Positions 20,369-28,363 of a stretch of DNA of 39,272 nt are shown here, piece after piece. The notes beneath the pieces were generated by a model. It searched no databases. It worked only from the letters and a program-made list of their open reading frames with translations, and was not told the DNA's origin. The translations under genes were made by a program, and so were the position numbers. The stretch covers positions 1-39,272 of the forward strand of contig NZ_FRBV01000019.1 in NCBI RefSeq assembly GCF_900142705.1, given 5' to 3'. The number at the start of each line of letters is the position of its first letter. The stretch's first letter is position 1. This DNA comes from Nitrosospira sp. Nsp11. GTDB taxonomy: Bacteria; Pseudomonadota; Gammaproteobacteria; Burkholderiales; Nitrosomonadaceae.

Positions 20369-21499
20369 ATGATAATCAGCTCGATTCAGGAAATAATAGC
20401 GGACATCAAGGCCGGCAAAATGGTAATCCTCGTGGATGAGGAAAACCGGGAAAATGAAGGAGACCTGGTCCTGGCCGCCGATTTCGTCACCCCGGCGGCG
20501 ATCAATTTCATGGCGACGCATGGGCGGGGCCTGATCTGCTTGACGCTGACCGAGGAGCGCTGCCGCAAACTTAATTTGCCGCTGATGGTGGTTGCCAACC
20601 GCTCGCCGCTAGGCACGAATTTCACGGTTTCCATCGAGGCGGCCAGCGGCGTTACCACCGGTATTTCAGCAGCTGATCGTGCACGTACCGTGCAGGTGGC
20701 GGTAAACCAAGATTCGAAACCCGATGATATTGTCCAGCCAGGGCACATTTTCCCGTTGATGGCACAAACCGGCGGAGTTCTTGTGCGTGCCGGGCATACC
20801 GAAGCCGGCTGTGACTTGGCAAATTTGGCGGGGTTGAGTTCCGCCTCCGTAATCTGCGAAATTCTGAAGGACGACGGCAGTATGGCCCGTCTGCCGGATC
20901 TGATCGAATTTGCCGCACGGCATCAGCTCAAAATTGGCGCGATTGCGGACCTCATTCATTACCGCAGCCGCACCGAAAGTCTTGTAAAACGCGTGGCCGA
21001 GCGTCCCATCCAGACGATTCATGGCGAATTCCGCCTCGTAGCCTATCTCGATAAAACGGTTAACGCGACACATCTGGCTTTAGTGAAAGGCTCGATCGAT
21101 CCCGTTACTGAAACTCTGGTGCGAGTGCATGAGCCGCTCTCCGTCATGGATCTGCTCGATATAAGCGACGAGACGCATTCCTGGAACGTAAATGATACGC
21201 TTCAGGTAATCGCGGGTGCGAGAAGCGGCGTGATCGTACTGCTGCATTGCAGGGAAAGCGCGTCTGAGCTGATGGAACGTGTGATGCCGGCAAAATGCAA
21301 GCATCGCGTTGCCGCCAGGACAGACTTGCGCGATTATGGTATCGGTGCCCAGATACTCAAGGATCTCGGCGTGGGCAAGATGCAGTTGCTGGCCGTCCCG
21401 CGAAAAATGCCGAGCATGGCGGGCTTTGGGCTCGAAGTAACCGGATATCTGGAGCCGAAGGAAAAAAAGTCGGCCAGCCAGCCGTTAAAATCGAGCTAG
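20369..21499 (+). CDS. ribB: 3,4-dihydroxy-2-butanone 4-phosphate synthase with degenerate GTP cyclohydrolase II-like domain
   Basis: The N-terminal part (about residues 1-205) is a complete RibB, which makes the four-carbon unit for lumazine from ribulose 5-phosphate. It has [24 protein letters not shown] and [13 protein letters not shown]. The C-terminal part (about 210-370) looks like GTP cyclohydrolase II in fold order ([13 protein letters not shown] at its start, [20 protein letters not shown] near its end). It lacks the zinc-binding cysteine cluster and the usual SECLTGD segment, reading [13 protein letters not shown] instead. The second activity is therefore probably lost, as in the RibBX-type proteins of betaproteobacteria, and a separate ribA is expected elsewhere. 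It sits between ribE and ribH. Confidence 0.92.
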   Translation: MIISSIQEIIADIKAGKMVILVDEENRENEGDLVLAADFVTPAAINFMATHGRGLICLTLTEERCRKLNLPLMVVANRSPLGTNFTVSIEAASGVTTGISAADRARTVQVAVNQDSKPDDIVQPGHIFPLMAQTGGVLVRAGHTEAGCDLANLAGLSSASVICEILKDDGSMARLPDLIEFAARHQLKIGAIADLIHYRSRTESLVKRVAERPIQTIHGEFRLVAYLDKTVNATHLALVKGSIDPVTETLVRVHEPLSVMDLLDISDETHSWNVNDTLQVIAGARSGVIVLLHCRESASELMERVMPAKCKHRVAARTDLRDYGIGAQILKDLGVGKMQLLAVPRKMPSMAGFGLEVTGYLEPKEKKSASQPLKSS

Positions 21500-21645
21500 C
21501 GCAATGCATCGGCACGAATCAGGAAATATTGTTAAAAGATATCCGGGGCAGTTGGAAAAATTCAGTGGAAATGCTCCTGCTGTCTCATAGGTTAATGAAC
21601 GGCTTGGCTTGGCGGTTACCGTCAGATTGTTTAAAGGAGTAAAAC

Positions 21646-22128
21646 ATGGCACGTTACGAAAACATTCTTGAACTTGAGCCCAATCTTAACGGCGGAGAGT
21701 TACGTATCGGCATCGTTATGAGCCGTTTTAACATCGATGTGAGTGACGGATTGCTCAGTGCTTGCACTGCGGAGCTGGTGAAGCGGGGCGTGGAGGAATC
21801 GGGCATGCTGCTGGTGACGGTCCCCGGCGCGCTGGAAATTCCCATGGCGCTGCAAAAGATGGCTTTGACCGACCAGTTTGATGCGCTAGTAGCCTTGGGC
21901 GCGGTGATACGCGGCGATACCTATCATTTCGAGGTCGTATCCAATCAATCCACCAGCGGCGTGGCCGCGGTGCAGTTGGATACGGGCATCCCTATCGCCA
22001 ACGGTATCCTCACCACCGATACCGATGACCAGGCATTGGCGCGTATGAGCCGTAAAGGAGCCGAGGCGGCGCTGGTCGCGATAGAGATGGCTAATCTGAT
22101 GCGAGATCTCGACGAAGTGACCCAATAA
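21646..22128 (+). CDS. ribH: 6,7-dimethyl-8-ribityllumazine synthase
   Basis: RibH condenses the four-carbon unit from RibB with the RibD product line to form lumazine, the substrate of RibE. The 160-residue protein shows [18 protein letters not shown] at the N-terminus, [34 protein letters not shown] (the catalytic His is in this segment, about residue 90) and [14 protein letters not shown]. Length is typical. The start has a clear AAAGGAG site 6 bases upstream of the ATG. nusB begins 10 bp after its stop, the widespread ribH-nusB coupling. Confidence 0.97.
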   Translation: MARYENILELEPNLNGGELRIGIVMSRFNIDVSDGLLSACTAELVKRGVEESGMLLVTVPGALEIPMALQKMALTDQFDALVALGAVIRGDTYHFEVVSNQSTSGVAAVQLDTGIPIANGILTTDTDDQALARMSRKGAEAALVAIEMANLMRDLDEVTQ

Positions 22129-22138
22129 ACAATATCCA

Positions 22139-22657
22139 ATGACACAGACAAAACCGGCCGCCAAACGGGCAAGCACGTCCTCAGAGCAGTCCGCAGGAGA
22201 TTCGGGAGCAACCATAACCAAGCCGGGCCGGAAAACCCGGCGTCGGCTAGCCCGTGAATTGGCTCTGCAAGGACTTTATCAATGGTGCGTGGCGGGTGGA
22301 ACCCTTGAGGCCATTGAAACGCAATTGCGCGAGACCAAAGAATTCCCTAGGACCGATGAGAAATATTTTTCAGGTTTGCTGCGAGGCGTGCTCGCGAATG
22401 CCGCGGCGCTGGAGAAGCTGATTCAGCCTTATCTCGACCGGCCTTTCAAGGAACTCAGCCCAGTGGAGATTGCCATACTGCTCCTCGGTACGCACGAGCT
22501 GGAGAGTCATCCGGAAATACCTTATCGGGCAGTGATCAATGAAGCCGTGGAGCTCGCCAAAAGCTACGGCGGCACCGATGGACATAGATATGTGAACGGC
22601 GTACTGGATAAATTGGCAGCCCAGCTCCGTACGGCCGAGGCCAATGCAAGGGCCTGA
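22139..22657 (+). CDS. nusB: Transcription antitermination factor NusB
   Basis: NusB with NusE (ribosomal protein S10) binds boxA in rRNA leaders and allows antitermination. The 172-residue protein has a 30-residue basic, Ser/Thr-rich extension, then the core beginning RRLARELALQGLYQWCVAGG, with SPVEIAILLLGTHELESHPEI and NEAVELAKSYGGTDGHRYVN near the C-terminus. The N-terminal extension is longer than in E. coli NusB (139 residues). A later start within the extension is possible but I see no better site. It lies between ribH and thiL, the usual order. Confidence 0.95.
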   Translation: MTQTKPAAKRASTSSEQSAGDSGATITKPGRKTRRRLARELALQGLYQWCVAGGTLEAIETQLRETKEFPRTDEKYFSGLLRGVLANAAALEKLIQPYLDRPFKELSPVEIAILLLGTHELESHPEIPYRAVINEAVELAKSYGGTDGHRYVNGVLDKLAAQLRTAEANARA

Positions 22658-22662
22658 TCTCC

Positions 22663-23649
22663 TTGAAAGTGCGTTCAGAGTTCGACATCATCCAGCAGTA
22701 CTTTTCCCGTCCGGCGCAAAGCGCGGTGTTGGGGATAGGCGATGATGCGGCACTGATCAAGCCGGCAGCAGATATGGAGCTGGCGGTTTCCACCGACATG
22801 CTGGTATCTGGCCAGCATTTTTTTGCGGATGTCGATCCATGCAAGCTGGGCCACAAATCCTTGGCGGTAAATCTCTCAGACATTGCAGCAATGGGGGCAA
22901 CGCCGCGCTGGGCAACCCTTTCGCTGGCGCTTCCCGAAAAAATGGCGGGGGATGAGGAATGGCTACAAGCATTCTCCAGTGGATTTTTCGGGCTTGCCCG
23001 CACTCATCAGGTAGAGCTTATCGGTGGCGATACCACCAAGGGACCACTCAATATCTGCATCACCATCATGGGTGAAGTGGCGAAAGGAAAAGCATTGCGT
23101 CGTAGCGGCGCCAGACCGGACGACGATATCTGGATATCGGGCCATTTGGGCGATGCCGCACTGGCGCTTGCTCACCAGCAGCAGCGCATCGTGCTTGAAA
23201 CCGGCGAGCTCGACCGGTGTCTTTCCGCGCTGCACAGTCCTGCGCCCCGGGTCGCCCTGGGGCAGCGACTGATCGGCCTTGCCCACAGCGCCATCGATAT
23301 TTCTGACGGACTGTTGGCCGACCTGGGGCATATTCTGCAAAATTCGAACGTCGCGGCCACCATTCACCTGGATGAGATAAATTGCTCGGCATCAATAAAA
23401 AACCGCCTCCCTCTGCCGCTGGCCATGAAGTGTTTGCTGGCTGGCGGCGATGATTACGAACTCTGTTTCACCGCGCCTCGGACTGCGCGCGCAAAAATCG
23501 AAATGCTTTCCCGCGAAGAGGGGATACAACTCACTCGCATCGGCACGATCGTAGAGGGCGCGGGCCTGGTCGTGCTGGATGTGGCAGGCAGGGCAGTCAA
23601 GCTCGAGGTAAAAGGGTATGACCACTTCCATGTCGAGCATTCATTCTGA
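22663..23649 (+). CDS. thiL: Thiamine-monophosphate kinase
   Basis: ThiL phosphorylates thiamine monophosphate to the active thiamine diphosphate using ATP. The 328-residue protein has VLGIGDDAALIKP near residue 23, VSTDMLVSGQHFF, KSLAVNLSDIAAMGATPRWA, the IGGDTTKG segment (about residue 120), IDISDGLLADLGHI and LAGGDDYELCFTA, all family signatures. The frame begins with TTG at 22663 five bases after nusB; a GTG two codons later (22669) is an equally reasonable start. Its end overlaps pgpA by 32 bp. The ribH-nusB-thiL-pgpA order is common in proteobacteria. Confidence 0.95.
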   Translation: MKVRSEFDIIQQYFSRPAQSAVLGIGDDAALIKPAADMELAVSTDMLVSGQHFFADVDPCKLGHKSLAVNLSDIAAMGATPRWATLSLALPEKMAGDEEWLQAFSSGFFGLARTHQVELIGGDTTKGPLNICITIMGEVAKGKALRRSGARPDDDIWISGHLGDAALALAHQQQRIVLETGELDRCLSALHSPAPRVALGQRLIGLAHSAIDISDGLLADLGHILQNSNVAATIHLDEINCSASIKNRLPLPLAMKCLLAGGDDYELCFTAPRTARAKIEMLSREEGIQLTRIGTIVEGAGLVVLDVAGRAVKLEVKGYDHFHVEHSF

Positions 23650-24250
23650 CAACGGAGATGATAAGCGGATAGCTGGCCAAATTGATGGTCAGCCGACGCC
23701 TGAGCCGGAGGTCCAGCCAGCCCAGAAATTTGAAGGACCCGAGTTTTTAGCGCAACCCGAACCTGCCCGGCCACGTCCTAATAAGAATTTCGTGCGGAGC
23801 CATCCAGCACATTTCATCGCATTTGGCGGCGGCGCCGGCCTGAGCCCGGTTGCGCCCGGCACGGCAGGAACGCTGGTTGCATTCCCCTTGTTCTGGATGT
23901 TTGTGCTCTTCCTCAATCCAGTTGAATTTCTCCTGCTGATTGTTGCCTTATTTATTATTGGAATCTGGGCTTGCAGCGTTACCGGAAAGGCACTCGGTGA
24001 TCACGATCATGGGGGTATGGTCTGGGACGAGATAACCGCTTTTCTGCTGATACTGCTTTTTACGCCCTATGACTTGCGATGGCAGGCATGCGCATTTCTG
24101 CTTTTCCGTTTGTTCGATATAATCAAGCCGCCGCCCATCCGATATTACGACAGAACATTGCGCGGCGGCTTCGGCGTGATGTTTGATGACCTGCTGGCTG
24201 CGTTCCTGACGCTGCTTTGCCTTGCCGCATGGAAAGCGTTTGTCATATAA
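23618..24250 (+). CDS. pgpA: Phosphatidylglycerophosphatase A
   Basis: PgpA removes phosphate from phosphatidylglycerol phosphate in the inner membrane. The conserved core starts near residue 65 with HFIAFGGGAGLSPVAPGTAG and continues with GTLVAFPLFW, GKALGDHDHGGMVWDEITAF, FRLFDIIKPPPIRYYD and GGFGVMFDDLLAA, with about three to four membrane segments. The first 60 residues are a hydrophilic, Pro/Glu/Gln-rich extension not found in typical family members (about 165-175 residues). The upstream part also overlaps thiL by 32 bp, so a later start within the extension is possible, but no internal ATG is present before the core. Function is clear; the extension is the odd part. Confidence 0.93.
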   Translation: MTTSMSSIHSDNGDDKRIAGQIDGQPTPEPEVQPAQKFEGPEFLAQPEPARPRPNKNFVRSHPAHFIAFGGGAGLSPVAPGTAGTLVAFPLFWMFVLFLNPVEFLLLIVALFIIGIWACSVTGKALGDHDHGGMVWDEITAFLLILLFTPYDLRWQACAFLLFRLFDIIKPPPIRYYDRTLRGGFGVMFDDLLAAFLTLLCLAAWKAFVI

Positions 24251-24321
24251 GCCATCAGATACAGATCATGGTCCGATATACAAATCACAGTAAGGGAGTA
24301 AATTCGGAAGGGGTTGATGAC

Positions 24322-24831
24322 ATGGATGACATGATACTTCAGGATCTTGCCAGACAAGCAGGGATAGCGCTTGAGCAGGAGGAATTGCTGCTGGCGACAG
24401 CCGAATCATGTACCGGAGGATGGCTGGGTCAGGTCATCACTTCGATAGCCGGAAGCTCAGCCTGGTATGAACGCGGCTTTATCACCTATGCTGCCGGCTC
24501 AAAACAAGAAATGCTGGGCGTAAGCGATGCGACTCTCGAGCAATATGGCGCGGTATCGGAGCAGACTGCATCCGAAATGGCCGCGGGCGCCATTGCGCGG
24601 AGCCACGCCCAAGTCGCGGTGTCCATTACCGGCATTGCCGGCCCCGAGGGCGGAACCCCGGAAAAACCGGTAGGAACGGTATGTTTTGCCTGGATAATGA
24701 AAGAAGGAATGGCTCTCACTGAAACTCGATATTTCAGCGGCAACCGCGAAGAGATAAGACGCCAATCAGTGGGGGGAGCGCTGCAAGGCATTATAGACCT
24801 GTTACACAGCATCCCTCCCAAAGTTGCGTAA
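24322..24831 (+). CDS. pncC: Nicotinamide-nucleotide amidase (CinA C-terminal domain protein)
   Basis: PncC hydrolyses nicotinamide mononucleotide to nicotinate mononucleotide, recycling NAD breakdown products. The 169-residue protein has LLATAESCTGGWLGQVITSI (about residues 23-42, with the catalytic serine), YERGFITYAAGSKQEMLGV, SITGIAGPEGGTPEKPVGTV and NREEIRRQSV, all typical of the stand-alone CinA C-terminal domain. I placed the start at the ATG at 24322, with AAGGGG nearby upstream; the frame is open back to 24217 but that part is not family-like. It lies 71 bp after pgpA and ends 12 bp from the convergent membrane-protein gene. Confidence 0.93.
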   Translation: MDDMILQDLARQAGIALEQEELLLATAESCTGGWLGQVITSIAGSSAWYERGFITYAAGSKQEMLGVSDATLEQYGAVSEQTASEMAAGAIARSHAQVAVSITGIAGPEGGTPEKPVGTVCFAWIMKEGMALTETRYFSGNREEIRRQSVGGALQGIIDLLHSIPPKVA

Positions 24832-24843
24832 ACCGGTCATTGT

Positions 24844-25482
24844 TCAGTGGGAATTCCTGGCTTCCTTATGCGAGGTGTTGCCGCTCATGAGGCGATCACT
24901 ATAGGCGATCGCAATCGCAGAGAGCAGGAAAACCAGATGAATCCCGGTCTGGGCCAAAATGGTTTTCTCATCGTATGCCTTGGCATTGATGAAAGTCTTG
25001 AGCAAATGAATGGACGAAATACCGATAATGGCTGTGGCAAGTTTGACTTTCAGCACTGATGCATTGACATGCGATAGCCACTCCGGCTGATCGGGATGAC
25101 CATCGAGATTCATGCGAGAAACGAAAGTTTCATAACCTCCGATGATCACCATGATCAGCAGATTGGAAATCATCACCACGTCAATCAAACCCAGCACCAC
25201 CAGCATAATGGTGGTTTCACTGGTCTTGGTAGGCCGGACCGCGCCTTCGATAGCCACTGCATCTAAAATGTGCTGTAACGCTGTCTGGTTACCCATCACA
25301 GCGCCGATCAGATCAACCAATTCGACCCAGAAGTGATACACGTACACACATTGCGCGAGAATCAGCCCAAGGTACAACGGCAACTGAAGCCAACGTGTAG
25401 CAAAAATAAAATATGCCAGCGGTTGAATTCTCCTCGAGTGAGCGCCCGAACGAGAGCCGTCGGAGTCCCCGTTGTTATCCAT
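24844..25482 (-). CDS. YqhA (UPF0114) family membrane protein
   Basis: This 212-residue protein resembles the YqhA/UPF0114 family of inner-membrane proteins of unknown function. It has four hydrophobic segments: [20 protein letters not shown], the [20 protein letters not shown] region followed by [32 protein letters not shown], and [19 protein letters not shown]. The GGYETFVSR and ISSIHLLK stretches are family hallmarks. I chose the ATG at 25482 ([10 protein letters not shown]); the frame is open upstream to 25590 with no supporting signal. It is longer than E. coli YqhA (164 residues) because of a loop of about 30 residues after the first helix and an N-terminal stretch. Convergent with pncC. 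Confidence 0.85.
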   Translation of the reverse strand: MDNNGDSDGSRSGAHSRRIQPLAYFIFATRWLQLPLYLGLILAQCVYVYHFWVELVDLIGAVMGNQTALQHILDAVAIEGAVRPTKTSETTIMLVVLGLIDVVMISNLLIMVIIGGYETFVSRMNLDGHPDQPEWLSHVNASVLKVKLATAIIGISSIHLLKTFINAKAYDEKTILAQTGIHLVFLLSAIAIAYSDRLMSGNTSHKEARNSH

Positions 25483-25751
25483 AAGGTTCCGCAGTTTGCG
25501 GTGAACAAGTAATTTAATTATTTTACACTGCTGAGCTTTGCTGTGGACATTGTTAGCATCGCTCCACAGCATTCGCGCTCGATAATACACCCCAGCCAGT
25601 ACGTTGCCAGATACCGTCGTGAATCTGAATTAAAAAAATCATGATATTCATACACCCCGTCGTGCTTGGGGCTTTCCTGTCTCGCTTGATTTCGCCCTTT
25701 GCGGTGGCTAATACCCCCAACAAAGCGCGCCATGGCCCCCGAGACCCCTGA
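25483..25751. other. Intergenic region with a weak GC-rich hairpin
   Basis: No gene is supported here. CCCC and GGGG flank a 9-base loop at about 25652-25668, resembling a decayed intrinsic terminator; a T-run lies some 20 bases away on the minus-strand side. Overlapping short minus-strand frames (25518-25891) have no recognisable features. Confidence 0.25.
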
Positions 25752-26217
25752 TCAGATTTTTTTGCGGGCGCAAATTCAGCGACGTGGTTTAGCTTGGGAA
25801 TTGCTTTCGCCAACCTCAAGCAATATGACCAGGCGATCCAGCCTATCGAGAAGCCATACGCAACGAGGACGAATATGGCGACGCCTGGCATAACCTGGGC
25901 GTGCCTATGCCAATCTCAAAGAATACGATAACGCGATCCAGGCCTATGAGGATGCACTACGCATGCAGCCGGACAATGCCGGCATCTGGTACGACCTGGG
26001 CAACACCTACTACAACACCAAACGGTACGCACATGCAGTACATGCCTATCGGGATGCGCTACGCATACAGCCCGAGAATCCAGACGCCTGGTATAGCTTG
26101 GGCCTAGCTTATGCGCGCCTGGATGAGCGAGACAGGATGAGCGAGATTTATCAGACCCTGCGCAAGCTGGACCCGGCAAGAGCGGAGCGATATTTCAACA
26201 CTTATATCCTGCCCTGA
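25752..26217 (+). pseudogene. Frameshifted tetratricopeptide-repeat (TPR) gene
   Basis: Four successive 34-residue TPR units can be read, but only by changing frame twice. Unit one (ATWFSLGIAFANLKQYDQAI) is in one frame at about 25779-25841. Unit two (AYREAIRNEDEYGDAWHNLG) is in another at 25841-25902, and the remaining units (AYANLKEYDNAIQAYEDALR and onward to YFNTYILP) are in a third, from 25903 to the stop at 26217. Each change equals one missing base. A stop codon sits just before the first unit and no start is visible. The intact part alone could give an 84-residue peptide starting at 25963. TPR proteins act as protein-binding scaffolds; this one appears dead unless the shifts are sequencing errors. 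Confidence 0.8.
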
Positions 26218-26411
26218 TCTTGAATAATACCGAAGCGGAATAACCTGTTCCAATTAGCCATCAACCCATCGGCGCATACTCCAGCCTGACCGTGTGATTA
26301 AAGGATGGGAGTTAAAAATCAGGCAGCCCAAACACATTGTCATTCCCCTCCCGCTTCCCGGCCGAGGTCACCTATGCGATAATTCACCCTACCCTACAAA
26401 GGAAAAACCTC

Positions 26412-27434
26412 ATGGATGAAAACAGAAGCAAGGCGCTGGCGGCGGCTCTCTCCCAGATCGAGAAGCAGTTTGGCAAAGGTTCGATCATGCGCCTGGGCGC
26501 CAACGAGGTTGCCAGAGACATCCAGGTAATTTCCACGGGTTCGCTCGGTCTCGATATCGCGCTGGGCGTGGGTGGGTTGCCTCGCGGCCGGGTAATCGAA
26601 ATCTACGGCCCGGAGTCCTCCGGCAAAACCACCCTCACCCTGCAAGTCATCGCGCAGATGCAAAAAATGGGAGGTACTGCTGCATTCATCGATGCGGAAC
26701 ACGCGCTCGACCCCCAGTATGCGCAAAAAATCGGCGTCAATGTGCAGGAATTATTGATTTCCCAGCCCGACAATGGCGAACAAGCGCTGGAAATTGCCGA
26801 TATGCTGGTGCGCTCGGGGTCGGTTGATGTGGTGGTGGTGGACTCGGTCGCCGCCTTGACGCCGCGAGCGGAGATAGAGGGGGAAATGGGCGAACCGCAG
26901 ATGGGCCTTCAAGCGAGATTGATGTCCCAGGCCTTGCGCAAACTTACCGCCAACATCAAGCGCAGCAATACCATGGTTATTTTCATCAACCAGATACGCA
27001 TGAAGATCGGTGTCATGTTCGGTAGTCCCGAAACCACAACCGGCGGCAATGCATTGAAATTCTACGCATCGGTGCGCCTCGATATACGCCGCACCGGCTC
27101 CATCAAGAAGGGCGACGAGGTGATCGGCAGCGAAACGCGGGTGAAGGTGGTAAAGAATAAGGTTGCGCCACCATTCAAGCAGGCGGAATTCGATATTCTC
27201 TACGGGGAAGGCATCTCGCGTGAAGGCGAGATCGTCGAGTTGGGCGTACAGCATAAGCTGGTCGAGAAGGCTGGGGCCTGGTATTCCTACAAGGGCGAAA
27301 AAATAGGCCAGGGCAAGGATAATGCGCGCGAGTTTCTGAAGGAACACCGCGACATTGCGATGGAAATAGAAGCGAGGGTCCGCGAGGCCGTGGGCGTCGC
27401 CAACCCGGCTGTCGAAACCGCGAACGCAGAGTAG
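26412..27434 (+). CDS. recA: Recombinase RecA
   Basis: RecA forms filaments on single-stranded DNA and drives homologous recombination and the DNA-damage response. The 340-residue protein starts [20 protein letters not shown] followed by GKGSIMRLG. It has Walker [12 protein letters not shown] (about residues 65-75), [18 protein letters not shown], Walker [11 protein letters not shown], the L1/L2 DNA-binding loops ([40 protein letters not shown]) and a C-terminal region with [15 protein letters not shown]. The ATG at 26412 has AAAGGA about 8 bases before it; an upstream in-frame ATG at 26337 is not family-like. I saw no LexA-type CTG-N10-CAG box in the 194-bp gap upstream. recX follows. Confidence 0.98.
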   Translation: MDENRSKALAAALSQIEKQFGKGSIMRLGANEVARDIQVISTGSLGLDIALGVGGLPRGRVIEIYGPESSGKTTLTLQVIAQMQKMGGTAAFIDAEHALDPQYAQKIGVNVQELLISQPDNGEQALEIADMLVRSGSVDVVVVDSVAALTPRAEIEGEMGEPQMGLQARLMSQALRKLTANIKRSNTMVIFINQIRMKIGVMFGSPETTTGGNALKFYASVRLDIRRTGSIKKGDEVIGSETRVKVVKNKVAPPFKQAEFDILYGEGISREGEIVELGVQHKLVEKAGAWYSYKGEKIGQGKDNAREFLKEHRDIAMEIEARVREAVGVANPAVETANAE

Positions 27435-27468
27435 TCGCAGCGTATTTTATTGCATCGTCGAGGCCGTC

Positions 27469-27921
27469 ATGACGCGCGCGCCGAGCCTGAAAACCCGCGC
27501 GCTGGGTTATTTGGCCCGGCGGGAGCACTCCCGGCTGGAGCTGGAAAGAAAGCTCGCTCGCCATGCCCAAACTTCCGAAGAACTTTCCTCCATGCTGGAC
27601 GCGCTTGAGCAGCGAGGCTTTCTATCTGCCGCCCGCGTGATCGAGCAGGTAATACACATTCGTAAAAATAGATTTGGCAGTCAGCGAATAATGCATGAGC
27701 TGCGTGAAAAAGGTATTGCGGAGAATTTAATCGCCGCGGCGTTGCCCAATATCAAGGAAACTGAGCAGGATAATGCACGCGAAGTGTGGCGAAAAAAGTT
27801 TGGTGTGATGCCCGCCGACGCAAAAGAACTCGGCAGGCAGATGCGTTTCCTGGTGGGACGCGGTTTTTCGACGGAAGTGATACGCCAGGTATTGCGCCAT
27901 TCTGATAAGGAAGAAGCTTGA
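27469..27921 (+). CDS. recX: Regulatory protein RecX
   Basis: RecX binds RecA filaments and limits their activity. The 150-residue protein has the helical repeats of the family: LKTRALGYLARREHSRLELE, LDALEQRGFLSAARVIEQVI, GSQRIMHELREKGIAENLI, and a C-terminal RQMRFLVGRGFSTEVIRQVL. It lies 34 bp after recA, the conserved pairing. Its stop overlaps the TTG start of the next gene by 4 bases (TTGA). Length is normal. Confidence 0.95.
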   Translation: MTRAPSLKTRALGYLARREHSRLELERKLARHAQTSEELSSMLDALEQRGFLSAARVIEQVIHIRKNRFGSQRIMHELREKGIAENLIAAALPNIKETEQDNAREVWRKKFGVMPADAKELGRQMRFLVGRGFSTEVIRQVLRHSDKEEA

Positions 27922-28289
27922 TACACCGTTTGGCCCACCGCTTGGTTCGACTCGTGCTGACAGTTGCGACTGCGGGGGTTGTAGGAGTTGTATTGGGTGG
28001 CTGCAATTCCATCGATACCACACCCATCAGCGAAATAAACGCTTCTCCCGCAAATTTTGACGGCAAGGAGGTCATGCTTCACGGCGTGGCAAAAGAGCCT
28101 ACGCGGCTTCCATTATTAAATCTGAAGTCCTATGTATTGAAAGATGACAGCGGAGAAATCGACATTCTGACTGAAGGCGATCTGCCGAAAGTCAATGAAG
28201 AAATCAGCGTAAGGGTGAAGGTCGCGAATATTGCAATTATCAATGGCGAACCACTGGGAACGACGGTAACGGAAATAGCGCGGCGCTAG
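27918..28289 (+). CDS. Small predicted lipoprotein with OB-fold-like domain
   Basis: The 123-residue product has a basic N-terminus and a hydrophobic stretch (LVLTVATAGVVGVVLGGC) ending in a lipobox-like LGGC with Cys29. A soluble domain of about 90 residues follows. Its pattern (GKEVMLHGVAKE, KSYVLKDDSGEIDILTEG, NEEISVRVKVANIAIINGEP) resembles small OB-fold domains that bind nucleic acid or ligands, though I do not recognise a specific family. The start is TTG, overlapping the recX stop, which suggests translational coupling; a non-ATG start lowers certainty. Localisation as an inner- or outer-membrane lipoprotein is inferred. Function unknown. Confidence 0.75.
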   Translation: MIHRLAHRLVRLVLTVATAGVVGVVLGGCNSIDTTPISEINASPANFDGKEVMLHGVAKEPTRLPLLNLKSYVLKDDSGEIDILTEGDLPKVNEEISVRVKVANIAIINGEPLGTTVTEIARR

Positions 28290-28363
28290 CCGAGGCAGGC
28301 AGGGCATAAAGGGTGGATGAACCCGCCCAGCATTCATTATTGTTCACATGAAATGAAGTCGAG

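Noticed and set aside
25553-25891. A 112-residue minus-strand frame opposite the TPR pseudogene
   Set aside because: It has no known motif and overlaps the recognisable TPR remnant; its start has no ribosome-binding site.
26218-26411. LexA (SOS) box upstream of recA
   Set aside because: No CTG-N10-CAG palindrome was found in the gap.
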